Source: JARRNE01 sp963824085
GTDB taxonomy: Bacteria; Pseudomonadota; Gammaproteobacteria; Chromatiales; Chromatiaceae
DNA: 64,000 nucleotides
Direction: 5' to 3'
NCBI GenBank assembly: GCA_963824085.1
Contig: CAWGNT010000013.1
Location: forward strand, 124,001-188,000
Shown here: piece after piece, positions 8,656-17,552 of the stretch
Position numbering within the stretch: the stretch's first letter is position 1
Layout: every line of letters begins with the position of its first letter
Program-made: the position numbers and the translations under genes
The notes under the pieces: model-generated
What the model was told of the DNA's origin: nothing
The model's input: the letters and a program-made list of their open reading frames with translations, nothing else
Database searches by the model: none

Positions 8656-9591
8656 TCAGGTGAGCTTGACAGGAGAGATGAAACCCGGAGGCTTCACGGC
8701 AAGCACCGCTGTTCGGGTGGCCTTGAGCACGTCCTCCGCGGTGTTGCCGATGAAGAGTCCTGGTACTCCGGTCCTTCCCACCGTTCCCATGACGATGAGA
8801 TCGGCCCCTTTGTCCGAGGCCTCCTTCGCAATCACGGCGGCCGCCTCGCCCTTGATCAAGTGCACGTTACGGCCTGCGGCCGTCAGGCCGTAAGGCCTCG
8901 CTAGGCGGTCCAGGGCTTCGCGGTGGTCCTGCTCGGTTGCGGCGAGCAGATCCTCTAGCTCGGATCGCGGAATACGGCCTCGACCGTCCCGCAAGGCTGC
9001 CTCTCCGTAAAGACGCCAGGCATGCACCACATGAAGCGTCGCCTGCTCTCTGGCGGCAAGGGACGTGGCTAGGTCCATGACCAAGCGGTTGAACTCGTCC
9101 TGCCGCGGGTCCATGGGATCCACGGCCGCAAGTAAAGTGCGGTAAGGGTGAGCGCTTCCCGGGCGGTCGATCCAAACGGGGCACGGACACTTGCGCAGTA
9201 GATGCGTATCGGCGCTGCCGAAGATGTTCGCTGTCAAGCCCGCCGGGGGCCGGGCGGTCTTGACCAGGAGGTCGTAGCCATTGCGATCCACGGCCCGGAT
9301 GACCTCGATGAAGGGGGTCCCAATGATCACGTCGGTGGAGACGGCGGTGCCGGCGTCCGTGTGCGGGGCCGTGAGCACCGCCAGCTCGTCGAGCCGCTGT
9401 TCGCGGATGCTCTCCGTGACCCGGACGCCATACCGTTCCTTCAGGCCCCACTCGACCCTGGCCTCCGGAATCACGTCCAGAACGGTGAGCCGAGCCTGAT
9501 TTGTCCGCGCCAATGCGACGGCACGGTCGAATGCGTGAGCCCCTCGGACTGGTCCGTCGGCGAAGTACAAAATGTTCTTGAACCGTTTCAT
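8656..9591 (-). CDS. Tandem universal stress protein (UspE-like)
   Basis: Two UspA domains in one chain (about residues 1-145 and 150-305). The second keeps a nucleotide-binding loop of the G-x2-G-x9-G type (GTVGRTGVPGLFIGNT); the first has lost it (KTARPPAGLTANIFGS). This asymmetry is common in UspE-type proteins. ATG 9591 overlaps the stop of the small membrane protein upstream, so the two are translationally coupled. Cytosolic; ATP binding by the second half is expected, the physiological role is not visible. Confidence 0.88.
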   Translation of the reverse strand: MKRFKNILYFADGPVRGAHAFDRAVALARTNQARLTVLDVIPEARVEWGLKERYGVRVTESIREQRLDELAVLTAPHTDAGTAVSTDVIIGTPFIEVIRAVDRNGYDLLVKTARPPAGLTANIFGSADTHLLRKCPCPVWIDRPGSAHPYRTLLAAVDPMDPRQDEFNRLVMDLATSLAAREQATLHVVHAWRLYGEAALRDGRGRIPRSELEDLLAATEQDHREALDRLARPYGLTAAGRNVHLIKGEAAAVIAKEASDKGADLIVMGTVGRTGVPGLFIGNTAEDVLKATRTAVLAVKPPGFISPVKLT

Positions 9592-9770
9592 CTCGCCTTC
9601 GCCGGGGCTCCGCTGCTTTGCTTACATAGCGTGTGCGCCGGCTCACGTATGCGATCTATGGACCGATCGTTGCGCTTCAGCATCCATACGATCAGGGTCA
9701 GAACCGCCGCGAGCTTGGCGACAAGCAAGACACCGACGACCGACGACAGCGATAGCAGCGTAGTGGCCAT
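9588..9770 (-). CDS. Small single-pass membrane protein coupled to Usp
   Basis: A 60-residue protein with one long hydrophobic segment (about residues 5-30, LLSLSSVVGVLLVAKLAAVL) and a basic tail. ATG 9770 has GGAGAGG 5 bases upstream; the stop overlaps the Usp start by 4 bases. I do not recognise the family. The coupling suggests it works with, or is co-regulated with, the stress protein. It could be a membrane tether or a small stress peptide. Confidence 0.6.
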   Translation of the reverse strand: MATTLLSLSSVVGVLLVAKLAAVLTLIVWMLKRNDRSIDRIREPAHTLCKQSSGAPAKAR

Positions 9771-9916
9771 CAAAACCTCTCCAGAGTTCTCAGAAAACGG
9801 CTGAATCGCCAGCCCGGGACTGGCCTTTTCTTAAGCTTTGTGGCGCTGTGGTGTTTCTTCAACGCCGGGAAACATTGAAGTATTTCCTAGAAAAGATCGA
9901 ATAATGCGATGCTTCC

Positions 9917-12316
9917 TTAGCGAGGTTCATCGGTGGCGGTCGGTGCGGTCAACCGCTGCTGCACGCGGTCTAGGAGGTCGAAGGTAATCCGGCCGGTTGC
10001 GCGCGTTCCTTCGCTCTCCTGCAGCCGTCGGACTGCAGCACGGGTTCTCGGTCCGATAAGCCCGTCGACCTTCCCGGGATCGAAACCGAGGTCCTGGAGG
10101 CTCCGCTGCAGCAACGTCACCAGACGGTTGGAGACGACGGGCGCCGAGCGAAGTCTCGCCGCACCCTTGCTGTCAAGCTCGCATCGCGTGAGCTTAAGCG
10201 CTTCGCCTGCGTAGCGAAACACGTAGGGAGCCGGTTCGCACACTCGGAGTGGCTGCGCCGTGGCGATCTGGGTCTGGCCGGCGTCGGTTTCGCCAGACCT
10301 TGCTGTCCCGGACGCCACGGCGTCCGCGCCAGGGGCGCGCTGCACCTCGACCTCACGCGCGGCTGAGGCGTCCCCCGCCGTTGCCGCAGAGGGCTCTGTC
10401 TTCTCCCCGCTGGGAGCGCGGTCTTCACGGGCGGCGACCGAATTCTCCGAAGCGGCAGAACGGGCCCGCCCAGGTGACTGGAGGCCTTTCCTGTGAGCGG
10501 CGGCATCTGCGATTGGGATATCGGCAGCTTCGCTAACTGGCGCAGGCCCTGTGGCGGAGTCTCGATGAGTCAGGCTCGGCGCTCGGGCCGGAGACTCAGG
10601 GGCTGCCCGGTCAAAGCCGGCGACCGGCGATGTCCGGATCCGGAGCCGCTCGTATGGTTGGCTTAGGGCGAGGAGCAGCGAGGCCGCGATCGTGAGCCAG
10701 AGCAGGCCGGCCGTCGGCCACCTGCGTAGCGCGCCTTCCGGGTCTCGCGCCGGCCTGGCGGCGAGGGCCGCGATCACGGGGGCCTGCAGCGGTAAACGCG
10801 CCTGTGTACCCGCCCAAAATTTGCGCCACGCTGCCGCAATTGCTCGCACCGCCGCGCTGGCCGGTCGCCCCAGTTCGACGAGGTCCCCGGGCGGCACTGC
10901 TCCCACCAGGGGGCTGACGCTCACCGGCTTGAACCACGCGACCAGGGCGAAGCCCCCCGCAAGCGCTACACCGACAGTTACCGGGATGGCGTTGGTCGGC
11001 CAGCTCGCCGGCTGACCGGGCGTGAACGGGATTAGGACCACCAACGCGATCAAGATTCCCCAAGCGATCCGGGCCGCATGCAAGCCGGGTTTCGGGTGGA
11101 TTTCGACGCGCCAGACAACCCAGAGGAAACGGGCCATGAGCACGGTAGTGCCGACGGTGCTGAGCATCACGGCGGCGGGAAGCCACGACCATTCGGCCAC
11201 ACCCAGCAAGGGCTTGATCGCGTACTTGGCCAGGGCGCCGCTGGTGAAGGGTGCGCCTGCGAGCGCCAGGGCGAGGAAGGCAAGGCCCGCCAGCACCCAA
11301 TACCCGGCCCGCGTTTCTTTCCGTAGACCGACGCCGAGGAAGAGACCTCCTTTGACGAGCGCGTGATGTCCTGCGTAGAGGATCAGGGCCCCGACACCAA
11401 GGGGGGCGAGTCTGGGCTCGAGCAGGATGAGCCCGAGCCCCACGGCGATCAGCCCCATCTTGCTCACGCTCGAGTAGGCGAGGATGACCTTGGGATCAGA
11501 CTGGGTCATCCCCACCGGAAGGGCGAGGAGGAGGGTGGCGACGCCGACGGCCACGACCAGCGCCCCCCACTCGGGGAAGGCGGCCTGCCCGAGGGGGAGA
11601 AAGCGCAGCCACCCGAGCAGGCCAACCTTGATCATGGTGCCGCTCAGGACGGCGCTGGCCGGAACAGGAGCGGCGGGGTGCGCTAGGGGCAACCACACGT
11701 GCAAGGGCGCCAGGCCGGCCTTGACGGCCAGCCCGAACAGCGCGAGACCGATTGCCCAGTTGCTCAGTCCGAGGAGATCTTGCGGCGAGGGCGAGAGACC
11801 CGCGTGCCGTGCGATCAGCACAAGTGCCATAAAGAGGGCGACCTCGGCCACGAGGGTCATCGCCAGGTACACCCGCCCGGCGCGCAATGCAGCCGGGTCT
11901 CCGTAATGGATGACGAGTCCGTAGGAGCTGAGGCCCATCAGGGCGAACCCGGTATAGAAGCTGACAAGGTCCTGCGCGACGATGAGCCACACGTTGCCGG
12001 CCATCGCCAGGAGAAAGAAGACCCGGAACCGGGCCGCCTCCTGCCCGCGCCGGAAGCGGCCGGCCGCATAGATCCCGGCCGCGCTCCACAGGATGGAGGT
12101 GAAGAGGAGAAAGGCGCGGCCCGTGTCGTCCAGCCCAAGCTTGGACCCGAGCAGCAGCCAGGGAATATCCAGGGTCGATCCGATCGGGACCAGCAAGGAC
12201 GCCCCGAGGGCGGGCAGGGCGCCCGCTGCGGGCGTCCACCAGAACGGCCGGCGCCACGCGAGGGCCGCGAGTGCCAACGGCCAAACCCAGGCCAGGATGA
12301 GCAGCGCCGCAGTCAC
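9917..12316 (-). CDS. Mrp/complex-I-type antiporter subunit fused to a periplasmic peptidoglycan-binding domain
   Basis: 799 residues. Residues about 1-470 form a polytopic proton-transporter domain related to NuoL/M/N and MrpA/D, with the TM7 Lys motif (AVKAGLAPLHVWLP) and the TM8 region (SGTMIKVG). The TM5 motif that carries a conserved Glu in its paralogues reads FALMGLSSYG here, with A125 in its place. A further hydrophobic helix (about 533-555) is followed by a Pro/Ala/Ser-rich linker (about 555-690) and a PG_binding_1-like domain (about 730-792, LQRSLQDLGFDPGKVDGLIG). The GTG at 12316 overlaps the upstream stop by 4 bases; the frame stays open far upstream but only as antisense-like Arg/Pro-rich shadow. 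Last gene of the operon. Such a fusion would tie the antiporter to the cell wall (inference). Confidence 0.85.
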   Translation of the reverse strand: MTAALLILAWVWPLALAALAWRRPFWWTPAAGALPALGASLLVPIGSTLDIPWLLLGSKLGLDDTGRAFLLFTSILWSAAGIYAAGRFRRGQEAARFRVFFLLAMAGNVWLIVAQDLVSFYTGFALMGLSSYGLVIHYGDPAALRAGRVYLAMTLVAEVALFMALVLIARHAGLSPSPQDLLGLSNWAIGLALFGLAVKAGLAPLHVWLPLAHPAAPVPASAVLSGTMIKVGLLGWLRFLPLGQAAFPEWGALVVAVGVATLLLALPVGMTQSDPKVILAYSSVSKMGLIAVGLGLILLEPRLAPLGVGALILYAGHHALVKGGLFLGVGLRKETRAGYWVLAGLAFLALALAGAPFTSGALAKYAIKPLLGVAEWSWLPAAVMLSTVGTTVLMARFLWVVWRVEIHPKPGLHAARIAWGILIALVVLIPFTPGQPASWPTNAIPVTVGVALAGGFALVAWFKPVSVSPLVGAVPPGDLVELGRPASAAVRAIAAAWRKFWAGTQARLPLQAPVIAALAARPARDPEGALRRWPTAGLLWLTIAASLLLALSQPYERLRIRTSPVAGFDRAAPESPARAPSLTHRDSATGPAPVSEAADIPIADAAAHRKGLQSPGRARSAASENSVAAREDRAPSGEKTEPSAATAGDASAAREVEVQRAPGADAVASGTARSGETDAGQTQIATAQPLRVCEPAPYVFRYAGEALKLTRCELDSKGAARLRSAPVVSNRLVTLLQRSLQDLGFDPGKVDGLIGPRTRAAVRRLQESEGTRATGRITFDLLDRVQQRLTAPTATDEPR

Positions 12317-13812
12317 GGCCCGTACTCCCGGCGGGCGATGAGCATGGCCCAGGCGAGGGGGCTGAGCTCGGAGGCGGCAAACAGCCCCGCCGCGATGGAG
12401 AAGCCAGCGGTGATGACCGGCGGCCACAGCAGCGCCCCCGTAGTCTCGAGGCGCCCTGCGGAGATGTGCTCGCTCGGCCACGTGCTGGGCGGCGGCTTGA
12501 ACCAGGCGCGGAACAGGATCGGCAGGAAATAGCCGGCGTTCAGCAGGCTGCTGGCCGCCAGGATCAGAAGGACCCACTCCATCCCGGCGTGCGCCGCCCC
12601 AAGTCCCAGGTACCACTTGCTGACGAACCCTGCGATCGGCGGGATGCCGATCATCCCGAGGGCGCCGATCGTGAAGGCAAGGGTCGTCCAGGGCATGCGC
12701 CGGCCGACGCCGTTCATCTGGCTCACCCGATGGACGCCGAGGGTCTCGGCGTAGTTGCCGGCGCAGAAGAAGAGGGTGATCTTCATGATCCCCTGATGGA
12801 CCAGATGCACCAAGCCCCCAATCGTGGCGATCGGGCCGAGGATCGACGCACCGAGGGCAATGTAAGAGACCTGGCTCACCGTGGAGTAGGCCAGCCGCTT
12901 CTTGAGCCCGTCCTGGGTCAGGGCCTTGACGGACCCGTAAAGGATCGTGATGGAGGCCAGCACGAGCAGGACCTTCAGCAGTCCTTGCCCCTCGGCGAAC
13001 TCCACGCCGTAGACGTCGTAAACGACCCGCACGATACCGAAGGCCCCGGCCTTGACCACAGCGACGGCGTGCAGCAGGGCGCTCACGGGCGCGGGCGCGA
13101 CCATCGCGAGGGGCAGCCAGCCGTGCAGGGGGACGAGGGCCGCCTTCACGCCCAGGCCGGCCAGGAGCAACATGAAGATGACTCTGAGCTGGCCGTGCAG
13201 CTCCCGGGGGAGGCTGTCGAGGGTTCCGCCCTCGATGAAATCGACGGGGCCGGCCAGCACCTGCAGCCAAACCGCGCCGACGAGCAAAAGTGCGCCTCCC
13301 GCCATGGTGTAGGCGAGATAGAGGTTCGCACCTCGGGTAGCCTCCGGCGTGCCGCGGTGGGCGACCAAGGGATAGGTTGCGAGGGTCAGCGCCTCGTAGA
13401 AGATGACGAAGGTCAGCAGATTGCCGGCGAGCGCGATCCCCATGGTGGCCGATACGCACAGACTAAAGAAGCCGAAGAACCGGCTGCGGTTGGGGGAGTG
13501 CTCCAGGTAGCCGATGGCGTAGACTGTCGTGATGAACCAGAGGACCGTGGAAAGGGACACGAACATCACCGAGAGGGCGTCGGCATGCAGCACGAGGTCC
13601 AGCCCCGGAGCGAGGGTCAGGCGGCTCTCGTAGAGGTGTCCGTGGAACACCCCCCAGATCATCCAGACCACCAGGACGACCTTGACCGCCGCGCCCGCCA
13701 TGTTCAGCAGAGTCCGCACGAAGTGGCTCTCCTCGGAGAGGAGAAACACCGCCAGACCGGGCAGCAGGGAGCTCAGGACGATCGCGGCCGGGAGCCAGGT
13801 GTCCGGATTCAT
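12313..13812 (-). CDS. Mrp-type Na+/H+ antiporter subunit D/A-like (NuoL/M family)
   Basis: 499-residue polytopic inner-membrane protein. It keeps both hallmark charges: the TM5 Glu (FYEALTLATYP) and the TM7 Lys (GLGVKAALVPLHGWLP), plus the HAVAVVKAG segment of TM8, so it should conduct protons. ATG 13812 lies 6 bases after the preceding stop. It is the second of three large subunits; which corresponds to the N-terminal part of canonical MrpA cannot be settled by eye. Confidence 0.85.
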   Translation of the reverse strand: MNPDTWLPAAIVLSSLLPGLAVFLLSEESHFVRTLLNMAGAAVKVVLVVWMIWGVFHGHLYESRLTLAPGLDLVLHADALSVMFVSLSTVLWFITTVYAIGYLEHSPNRSRFFGFFSLCVSATMGIALAGNLLTFVIFYEALTLATYPLVAHRGTPEATRGANLYLAYTMAGGALLLVGAVWLQVLAGPVDFIEGGTLDSLPRELHGQLRVIFMLLLAGLGVKAALVPLHGWLPLAMVAPAPVSALLHAVAVVKAGAFGIVRVVYDVYGVEFAEGQGLLKVLLVLASITILYGSVKALTQDGLKKRLAYSTVSQVSYIALGASILGPIATIGGLVHLVHQGIMKITLFFCAGNYAETLGVHRVSQMNGVGRRMPWTTLAFTIGALGMIGIPPIAGFVSKWYLGLGAAHAGMEWVLLILAASSLLNAGYFLPILFRAWFKPPPSTWPSEHISAGRLETTGALLWPPVITAGFSIAAGLFAASELSPLAWAMLIARREYGP

Positions 13813-13818
13813 CTGGTT

Positions 13819-15252
13819 TCAGGCTCCCACGCCCAGCAACCGCCAAAGGGGATGGGCGCCCAGTCCCAGCACTGCCGTGGCGGTCAGGACGAGCAGGAGG
13901 GGGGGTATGTCGGCCCGGGCGTCAATGATGGACTCCGAGGCCGCCGGGTTATGCTTGAAGGTCTGGCTCAGCAGCCGAAACATGTAGGCACCGGCCAGCA
14001 GGGTGCCGCCCATGACGGCCACGACCCACCACCACTGACCCGTCGCGATCGACTGGGAGAGCAGGAGCCACTTGGCGAGGAAGGTGCCGCTGGGCGGCAG
14101 CCCGATAAGCGCCACCCCGGCGAGCGCGATGGTGAAGGTGGTCGCGGGCAGGGTCTGCGCGGTGCCGCGCAGATCGTCGATGCGGTCGTGGCCGGCGCAG
14201 TGCTGGACCTGTCCCGCGGCGAGGAACAAGCCTGCCTTGGCAAAGCCGTGGGTTAAGGCGAGCAGCACGGTAGCACCGACGAGCTCCTCCCGCGGAGCAC
14301 CCGGCGGCACCGCCGCCAGGGGAAACAAGAGGAACAGATAGCCGATCTGGGCGACCGTCGAGTAAGCGGCCAGCAGCTTGAGCCGCTCCGCCCGAAAGGC
14401 CCGCCAGGACCCCCACAGCACGGCCCCAGCGCCCAGTGCGCCCAAGATGTTAGCGCCCGCGGGCCCCGTGGCAGGCCCGAACACGTCGAGCCACAGCCGC
14501 AGCACAAGATAGTAGGCCGCTTTCACCACGAGGGCCGAGAGGGCTGCACTCACCGGCGCCGGGGCATTGGCATGAGCGGGTGGCAGCCAGAAGTGCAGGG
14601 GGAAGAGCGCGGCCTTAAGCATGAGGCCGGCTGTCATAAGGGTGATGGCAGTCCAGGCCGCCGGGCCCTGCGGCAGGGCTTTGGCCACGAGCGCTAGGTC
14701 CAGCGTACCGTAGGCGGTATAGATTAGGGCGACGCCGAGGAGATAGGTCATGGAGCCCAGGAGGCTGACCAGGAGGTAGCGCAGGCTCGCCGAAATCGCC
14801 GCGCGCTCACCGCCGAGGGCCGCCAGAGCAACAGCCGACAGCCCAAGGAGCTCCAGGGTCACGTAGATATTGAATAAATCGGCTGCGACGAAGAGCCCGT
14901 TGAGGGCTGACCAGAGTAATAGCCACAGGGGCCAGAAGTGACGATTGATCGCGCCCGCCCGGAAATAGCCCGTCGCATAGATGCTGGCCGCCAGCGCGAC
15001 CAGATTGGCCATTGCCAGCAGAGCGGCGGAGAGTCCGTCCGCCTGCAGCGCAATTCCGAGAGGGGCACCCCAGCTGCCAAGGTCGGACCGCAGGGTACCG
15101 CCGAAGGCGACTTGGACAGTAAGCGCAAGCGCCGCTGCAGTGGTTAGGACCGCGAAAGCGACACCGAGCCCGCTGCTGCGGGCCGGCAACGCCGTCGCGG
15201 CCAGGGCGCCTGCCAGAGGCAGGAGGACCGAGAGTGGGAGCAGCTCAATCAC
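13819..15252 (-). CDS. mrpD: Mrp antiporter subunit MrpD-like
   Basis: 477-residue polytopic transporter subunit. The TM5 Glu is in YVTLELLGLSAVALAAL and the TM7 Lys in MLKAALFPLHFWLPPAH; the segment SLLGSMTYLLGVALIYTAYG is typical of MrpD. GTG 15252 overlaps the mrpC stop by 8 bases. Expected to exchange protons for Na+ or another cation as part of the membrane complex. Confidence 0.85.
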   Translation of the reverse strand: MIELLPLSVLLPLAGALAATALPARSSGLGVAFAVLTTAAALALTVQVAFGGTLRSDLGSWGAPLGIALQADGLSAALLAMANLVALAASIYATGYFRAGAINRHFWPLWLLLWSALNGLFVAADLFNIYVTLELLGLSAVALAALGGERAAISASLRYLLVSLLGSMTYLLGVALIYTAYGTLDLALVAKALPQGPAAWTAITLMTAGLMLKAALFPLHFWLPPAHANAPAPVSAALSALVVKAAYYLVLRLWLDVFGPATGPAGANILGALGAGAVLWGSWRAFRAERLKLLAAYSTVAQIGYLFLLFPLAAVPPGAPREELVGATVLLALTHGFAKAGLFLAAGQVQHCAGHDRIDDLRGTAQTLPATTFTIALAGVALIGLPPSGTFLAKWLLLSQSIATGQWWWVVAVMGGTLLAGAYMFRLLSQTFKHNPAASESIIDARADIPPLLLVLTATAVLGLGAHPLWRLLGVGA

Positions 15253-15526
15253 GGCTGTCCTGATCCAACCGGCGGCCGAGGGCCAGCGCCAATGCGGTGG
15301 CGCTCACGGCGACCACGATGCCGGTCAGCACCAGGGCGTGCGGAACTGGATCAGGCGGCACGCCAGGCCCCCGGTAGGCAACAGCAATCAGCACCAGGAA
15401 CACCCCGGCCCCCATGACATTCAGGGCGATGAGCTTACGCAGCAGCGGATCGTGGACCAGGAATGACCAGATCCCCAGGGCGAAGAGCGCGATGCCGGCG
15501 CTTCCGCAGAGCAGCTGTGTGCTCAC
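15245..15526 (-). CDS. mrpC: Mrp antiporter subunit MrpC (NuoK-like)
   Basis: 93 residues with three predicted membrane helices. The sequence RKLIALNVMGAGVFLVLIA and the late DPVPHALVLTGIVVA segment are diagnostic of MrpC/MnhC, the homologue of NuoK. GTG start at 15526, 4-base overlap with mrpB. Forms part of the small-subunit core beside MrpD. Confidence 0.9.
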   Translation of the reverse strand: MSTQLLCGSAGIALFALGIWSFLVHDPLLRKLIALNVMGAGVFLVLIAVAYRGPGVPPDPVPHALVLTGIVVAVSATALALALGRRLDQDSRD

Positions 15527-16203
15527 GTCCGTTTCCCCCTACCCATTCGAGGTCGGGGTCGACCTCCGAGAAAGGCCGCTGAGAGTGTTGCGCCGATGGC
15601 CGCCGTTGCCGCCGTCTCGATGAAGAGGATGAGCCACTTTGCGACGGCGAGGGGATAGGTCAAGAAGCCAAGGCCAGCGGCCATCGCGCCCGCCCCGACC
15701 AGTGCGAAAGCGGCGACACCTGCCACGATGAGCAGACGAAGGATGGGCTCCTCTGGAAGGCCGGCGGTGTCATCCCCTGCCAGCGCCAGCAGCACACCAG
15801 CGGCCGCCAGCAGGGCGCCGGCCTGAAAGGCGCCGCCGGGTGCGTGCCCGCCGACCCACAGCAGATAGCCGGCGGTGAGAATCAAGAGGGGTGTCAGCCA
15901 GCTCACCATGGCCGCCAACACGCTTCCCGCCGGGCGAAAGCCCTCCGCCGCGGCGCCTGACGACCAGATACCGAGTAGGGCCGTGAGCAGGACCGCAAGC
16001 TCGAGGAGGGTGTCGTAGCCGCGGAAGTTGAGCAGTACCGCCGTGACCGGATTGGCTACCCCGCTCTCGGGGACCCTGGCTGCCGCAACCTCCGCCAGAC
16101 GGGGAATTGGCTCGTACGCGAGAGCGTCGGCAAAGACCCAGATTAGAACGCCAGCAAAGGCTAGGACGAGAGTAGGGATGAGAAAGCCCGGAAGCCCCTT
16201 CAT
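15523..16203 (-). CDS. mrpB: Mrp antiporter subunit MrpB-like with N-terminal MbhE-like segment
   Basis: 226 residues. The N-terminal third (one helix, then GVANPVTAVLLNFRGYDT followed by LLELAVLLTAL) resembles the MbhE/MrpA C-terminal segment; the remainder (HAPGGAFQAGALLAAA) is MnhB/MrpB. In canonical Mrp these are the tail of MrpA and the separate MrpB, so this gene looks like a fusion of the two, as in MBH-type complexes. ATG 16203, 4-base overlap with the upstream gene. Confidence 0.85.
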   Translation of the reverse strand: MKGLPGFLIPTLVLAFAGVLIWVFADALAYEPIPRLAEVAAARVPESGVANPVTAVLLNFRGYDTLLELAVLLTALLGIWSSGAAAEGFRPAGSVLAAMVSWLTPLLILTAGYLLWVGGHAPGGAFQAGALLAAAGVLLALAGDDTAGLPEEPILRLLIVAGVAAFALVGAGAMAAGLGFLTYPLAVAKWLILFIETAATAAIGATLSAAFLGGRPRPRMGRGKRT

Positions 16204-16487
16204 TCCCGTCCGCCTTCCTGCTTCGCCGTGTCCGGACCGCGAACTCCCCGCGTTTGGCGAATAGCGGTCCGCAGCAAGAGCGCCCCGCTCAGGCCCGCCC
16301 CGATGGCCGCCTCTGCGAGGGCGACATCCACGGCGCCGAGGCGCGCCCAGACGAGGGCGAGCAGCAGGCCGAAGACGACGAACAGAATCACCGCGCGCTG
16401 GGGATCGCTGCTGGTCAGGCTGACAAGGGCGGTGCCGACCAGGGTGACCAGGAGCAGGGCATCGAACAGGATGAGGTGTTCGGTCAT
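16200..16487 (-). CDS. Mrp subunit, DUF4040/MbhD-like (corresponds to C-terminal part of MrpA)
   Basis: 95 residues, three helices. The motif VDVALAEAAIGAGLSGAL is the DUF4040 signature found in the C-terminal part of MrpA and in MbhD; its acidic residue lies in the lateral ion path of these complexes. ATG 16487 has a strong GGAGG and overlaps the mrpG stop by 4 bases. A longer frame upstream adds only Arg-rich sequence and was rejected. Its separate existence shows that MrpA is split here. Confidence 0.85.
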   Translation of the reverse strand: MTEHLILFDALLLVTLVGTALVSLTSSDPQRAVILFVVFGLLLALVWARLGAVDVALAEAAIGAGLSGALLLRTAIRQTRGVRGPDTAKQEGGRE

Positions 16488-16774
16488 TCGGCCTCCGTGC
16501 GCTCTTCGGACAGCGCGCGCTTGGCTATCAGATGTGTCCCGGTCGCCCCGGCCAGGAGAACCAAGAGCCAAATCAGCACGAGCTTAACAGCATAGAATGC
16601 AGTGGGGGCCTCGAAAAGCAGTCCCAGTACGAGGAGCCCCAGGCCCACATTGTCCGCCTTGGTGAGGGCGTGCAGCCGGGTCAACGAGTCGGGGAGGCGC
16701 AGCAGCCCGATGGTCCCCGCGATAAAAAAGAGGATGCCGGCGACCACGAAGGCGGCGGAGAGCCAGGCCGTCAC
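16484..16774 (-). CDS. mrpG: Mrp antiporter subunit MrpG
   Basis: 96 residues, three helices. The motif LRLPDSLTRLHALTKADNVG is the MnhG/PhaG signature. The GTG start at 16774 overlaps mrpF by 4 bases. Small structural subunit of the antiporter. Confidence 0.9.
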   Translation of the reverse strand: MTAWLSAAFVVAGILFFIAGTIGLLRLPDSLTRLHALTKADNVGLGLLVLGLLFEAPTAFYAVKLVLIWLLVLLAGATGTHLIAKRALSEERTEAE

Positions 16775-17049
16775 AAGCCACCCTCCGAACCGCTCCCCCC
16801 AGCCCTGACCCGTCGGGTGAAAGCGGTAACTACGACTGCGGCCAGCAGGGCGACGACCAAAGCGACGTCCGCGAGCGCCGGTGCGCGAAGGATAGGGACG
16901 AGGAGCAGCAACACCCCCGCGCCGGTCGTCCCCAACAGCTGGGCCCCCATCATGCGGTCTGCGGTCGTCGGGCCGATCGCCACCCGCACCAGCCCGGCGC
17001 CCATCGTCGCCATCAAGATCACCGCGGCTGTCAGCAAGAGCTCACTCAC
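16771..17049 (-). CDS. mrpF: Mrp antiporter subunit MrpF
   Basis: 92 residues, three helices. The segment LVRVAIGPTTADRMMGAQLL is characteristic of MnhF/MrpF. GTG start at 17049, overlapping mrpE by 4 bases. A basic/glycine-rich tail (RRVRAGGSGSEGGL) follows the last helix. Confidence 0.9.
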   Translation of the reverse strand: MSELLLTAAVILMATMGAGLVRVAIGPTTADRMMGAQLLGTTGAGVLLLLVPILRAPALADVALVVALLAAVVVTAFTRRVRAGGSGSEGGL

Positions 17050-17552
17050 TGGTTCGCGCCTCTGTCTTCTCGCAGCAACTCACGGACCCGCTGCTCCAGC
17101 CGGCCCAGTTCCTTTTCGACGTCCGCAGTTTCGTCGATCATATGGACCAGCACCTCAGTCCCGTTGACCTCTGCGCTCAAGGTACCGGGCAGCAGGCTCA
17201 CAAAGTCCACGAACAGTACGCGCGACGCGGGGCTCGAAAGCCGTAGCCTATAGGGCCGCAATCCAGCCTGCAGCCGCATGCGTGGTCGAATGACCCGTGC
17301 GGCGACATCGATGCCTCCCCGCAACGACTCCCACAGGAAGAACGGGATGAATCGCAGTAGACCCTGGAGCCTTGGCCGGCCTCCCTGAAGGGGCGTCAGG
17401 CGCAAACTCATCGAGGTCGCCAGGATCACGGTCGGGATACCGATCAGCCAAGAGGAGAGCTCGCCGTTTGTGAGGACGACCCACAGGCCCATGAGCCCGG
17501 CAGCCCGTCCGAGGACTGACCAGTAGCCACTGCGCCTCGCGCGGTCCTTCAT
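17046..17552 (-). CDS. mrpE: Mrp antiporter subunit MrpE
   Basis: 168 residues: two or three N-terminal helices, then a cytosolic domain with SLLPGTLSAEVNGTEVLVHM, the MnhE/MrpE signature. ATG 17552 is the first gene of the operon, so the promoter must lie in 17553-18091. The run order here is E-F-G-(MbhD)-B-C-D-D'-fusion, nine cistrons with almost every junction overlapping. Confidence 0.88.
   Translation of the reverse strand: MKDRARRSGYWSVLGRAAGLMGLWVVLTNGELSSWLIGIPTVILATSMSLRLTPLQGGRPRLQGLLRFIPFFLWESLRGGIDVAARVIRPRMRLQAGLRPYRLRLSSPASRVLFVDFVSLLPGTLSAEVNGTEVLVHMIDETADVEKELGRLEQRVRELLREDRGANQ

Noticed and set aside
12317..13459. Upstream extension of the frame of the PG-binding fusion to 1180 codons
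   Set aside because: The extra 381 residues are Arg/Pro/Gly-rich and lie over the neighbouring antiporter gene in another frame; the real start is the GTG overlapping that gene's stop.
12466..14256. Long plus-strand frame of 596 codons
   Set aside because: Antisense to two antiporter genes with Glu/Asp/Gly/Arg-rich shadow composition typical of GC-rich DNA.
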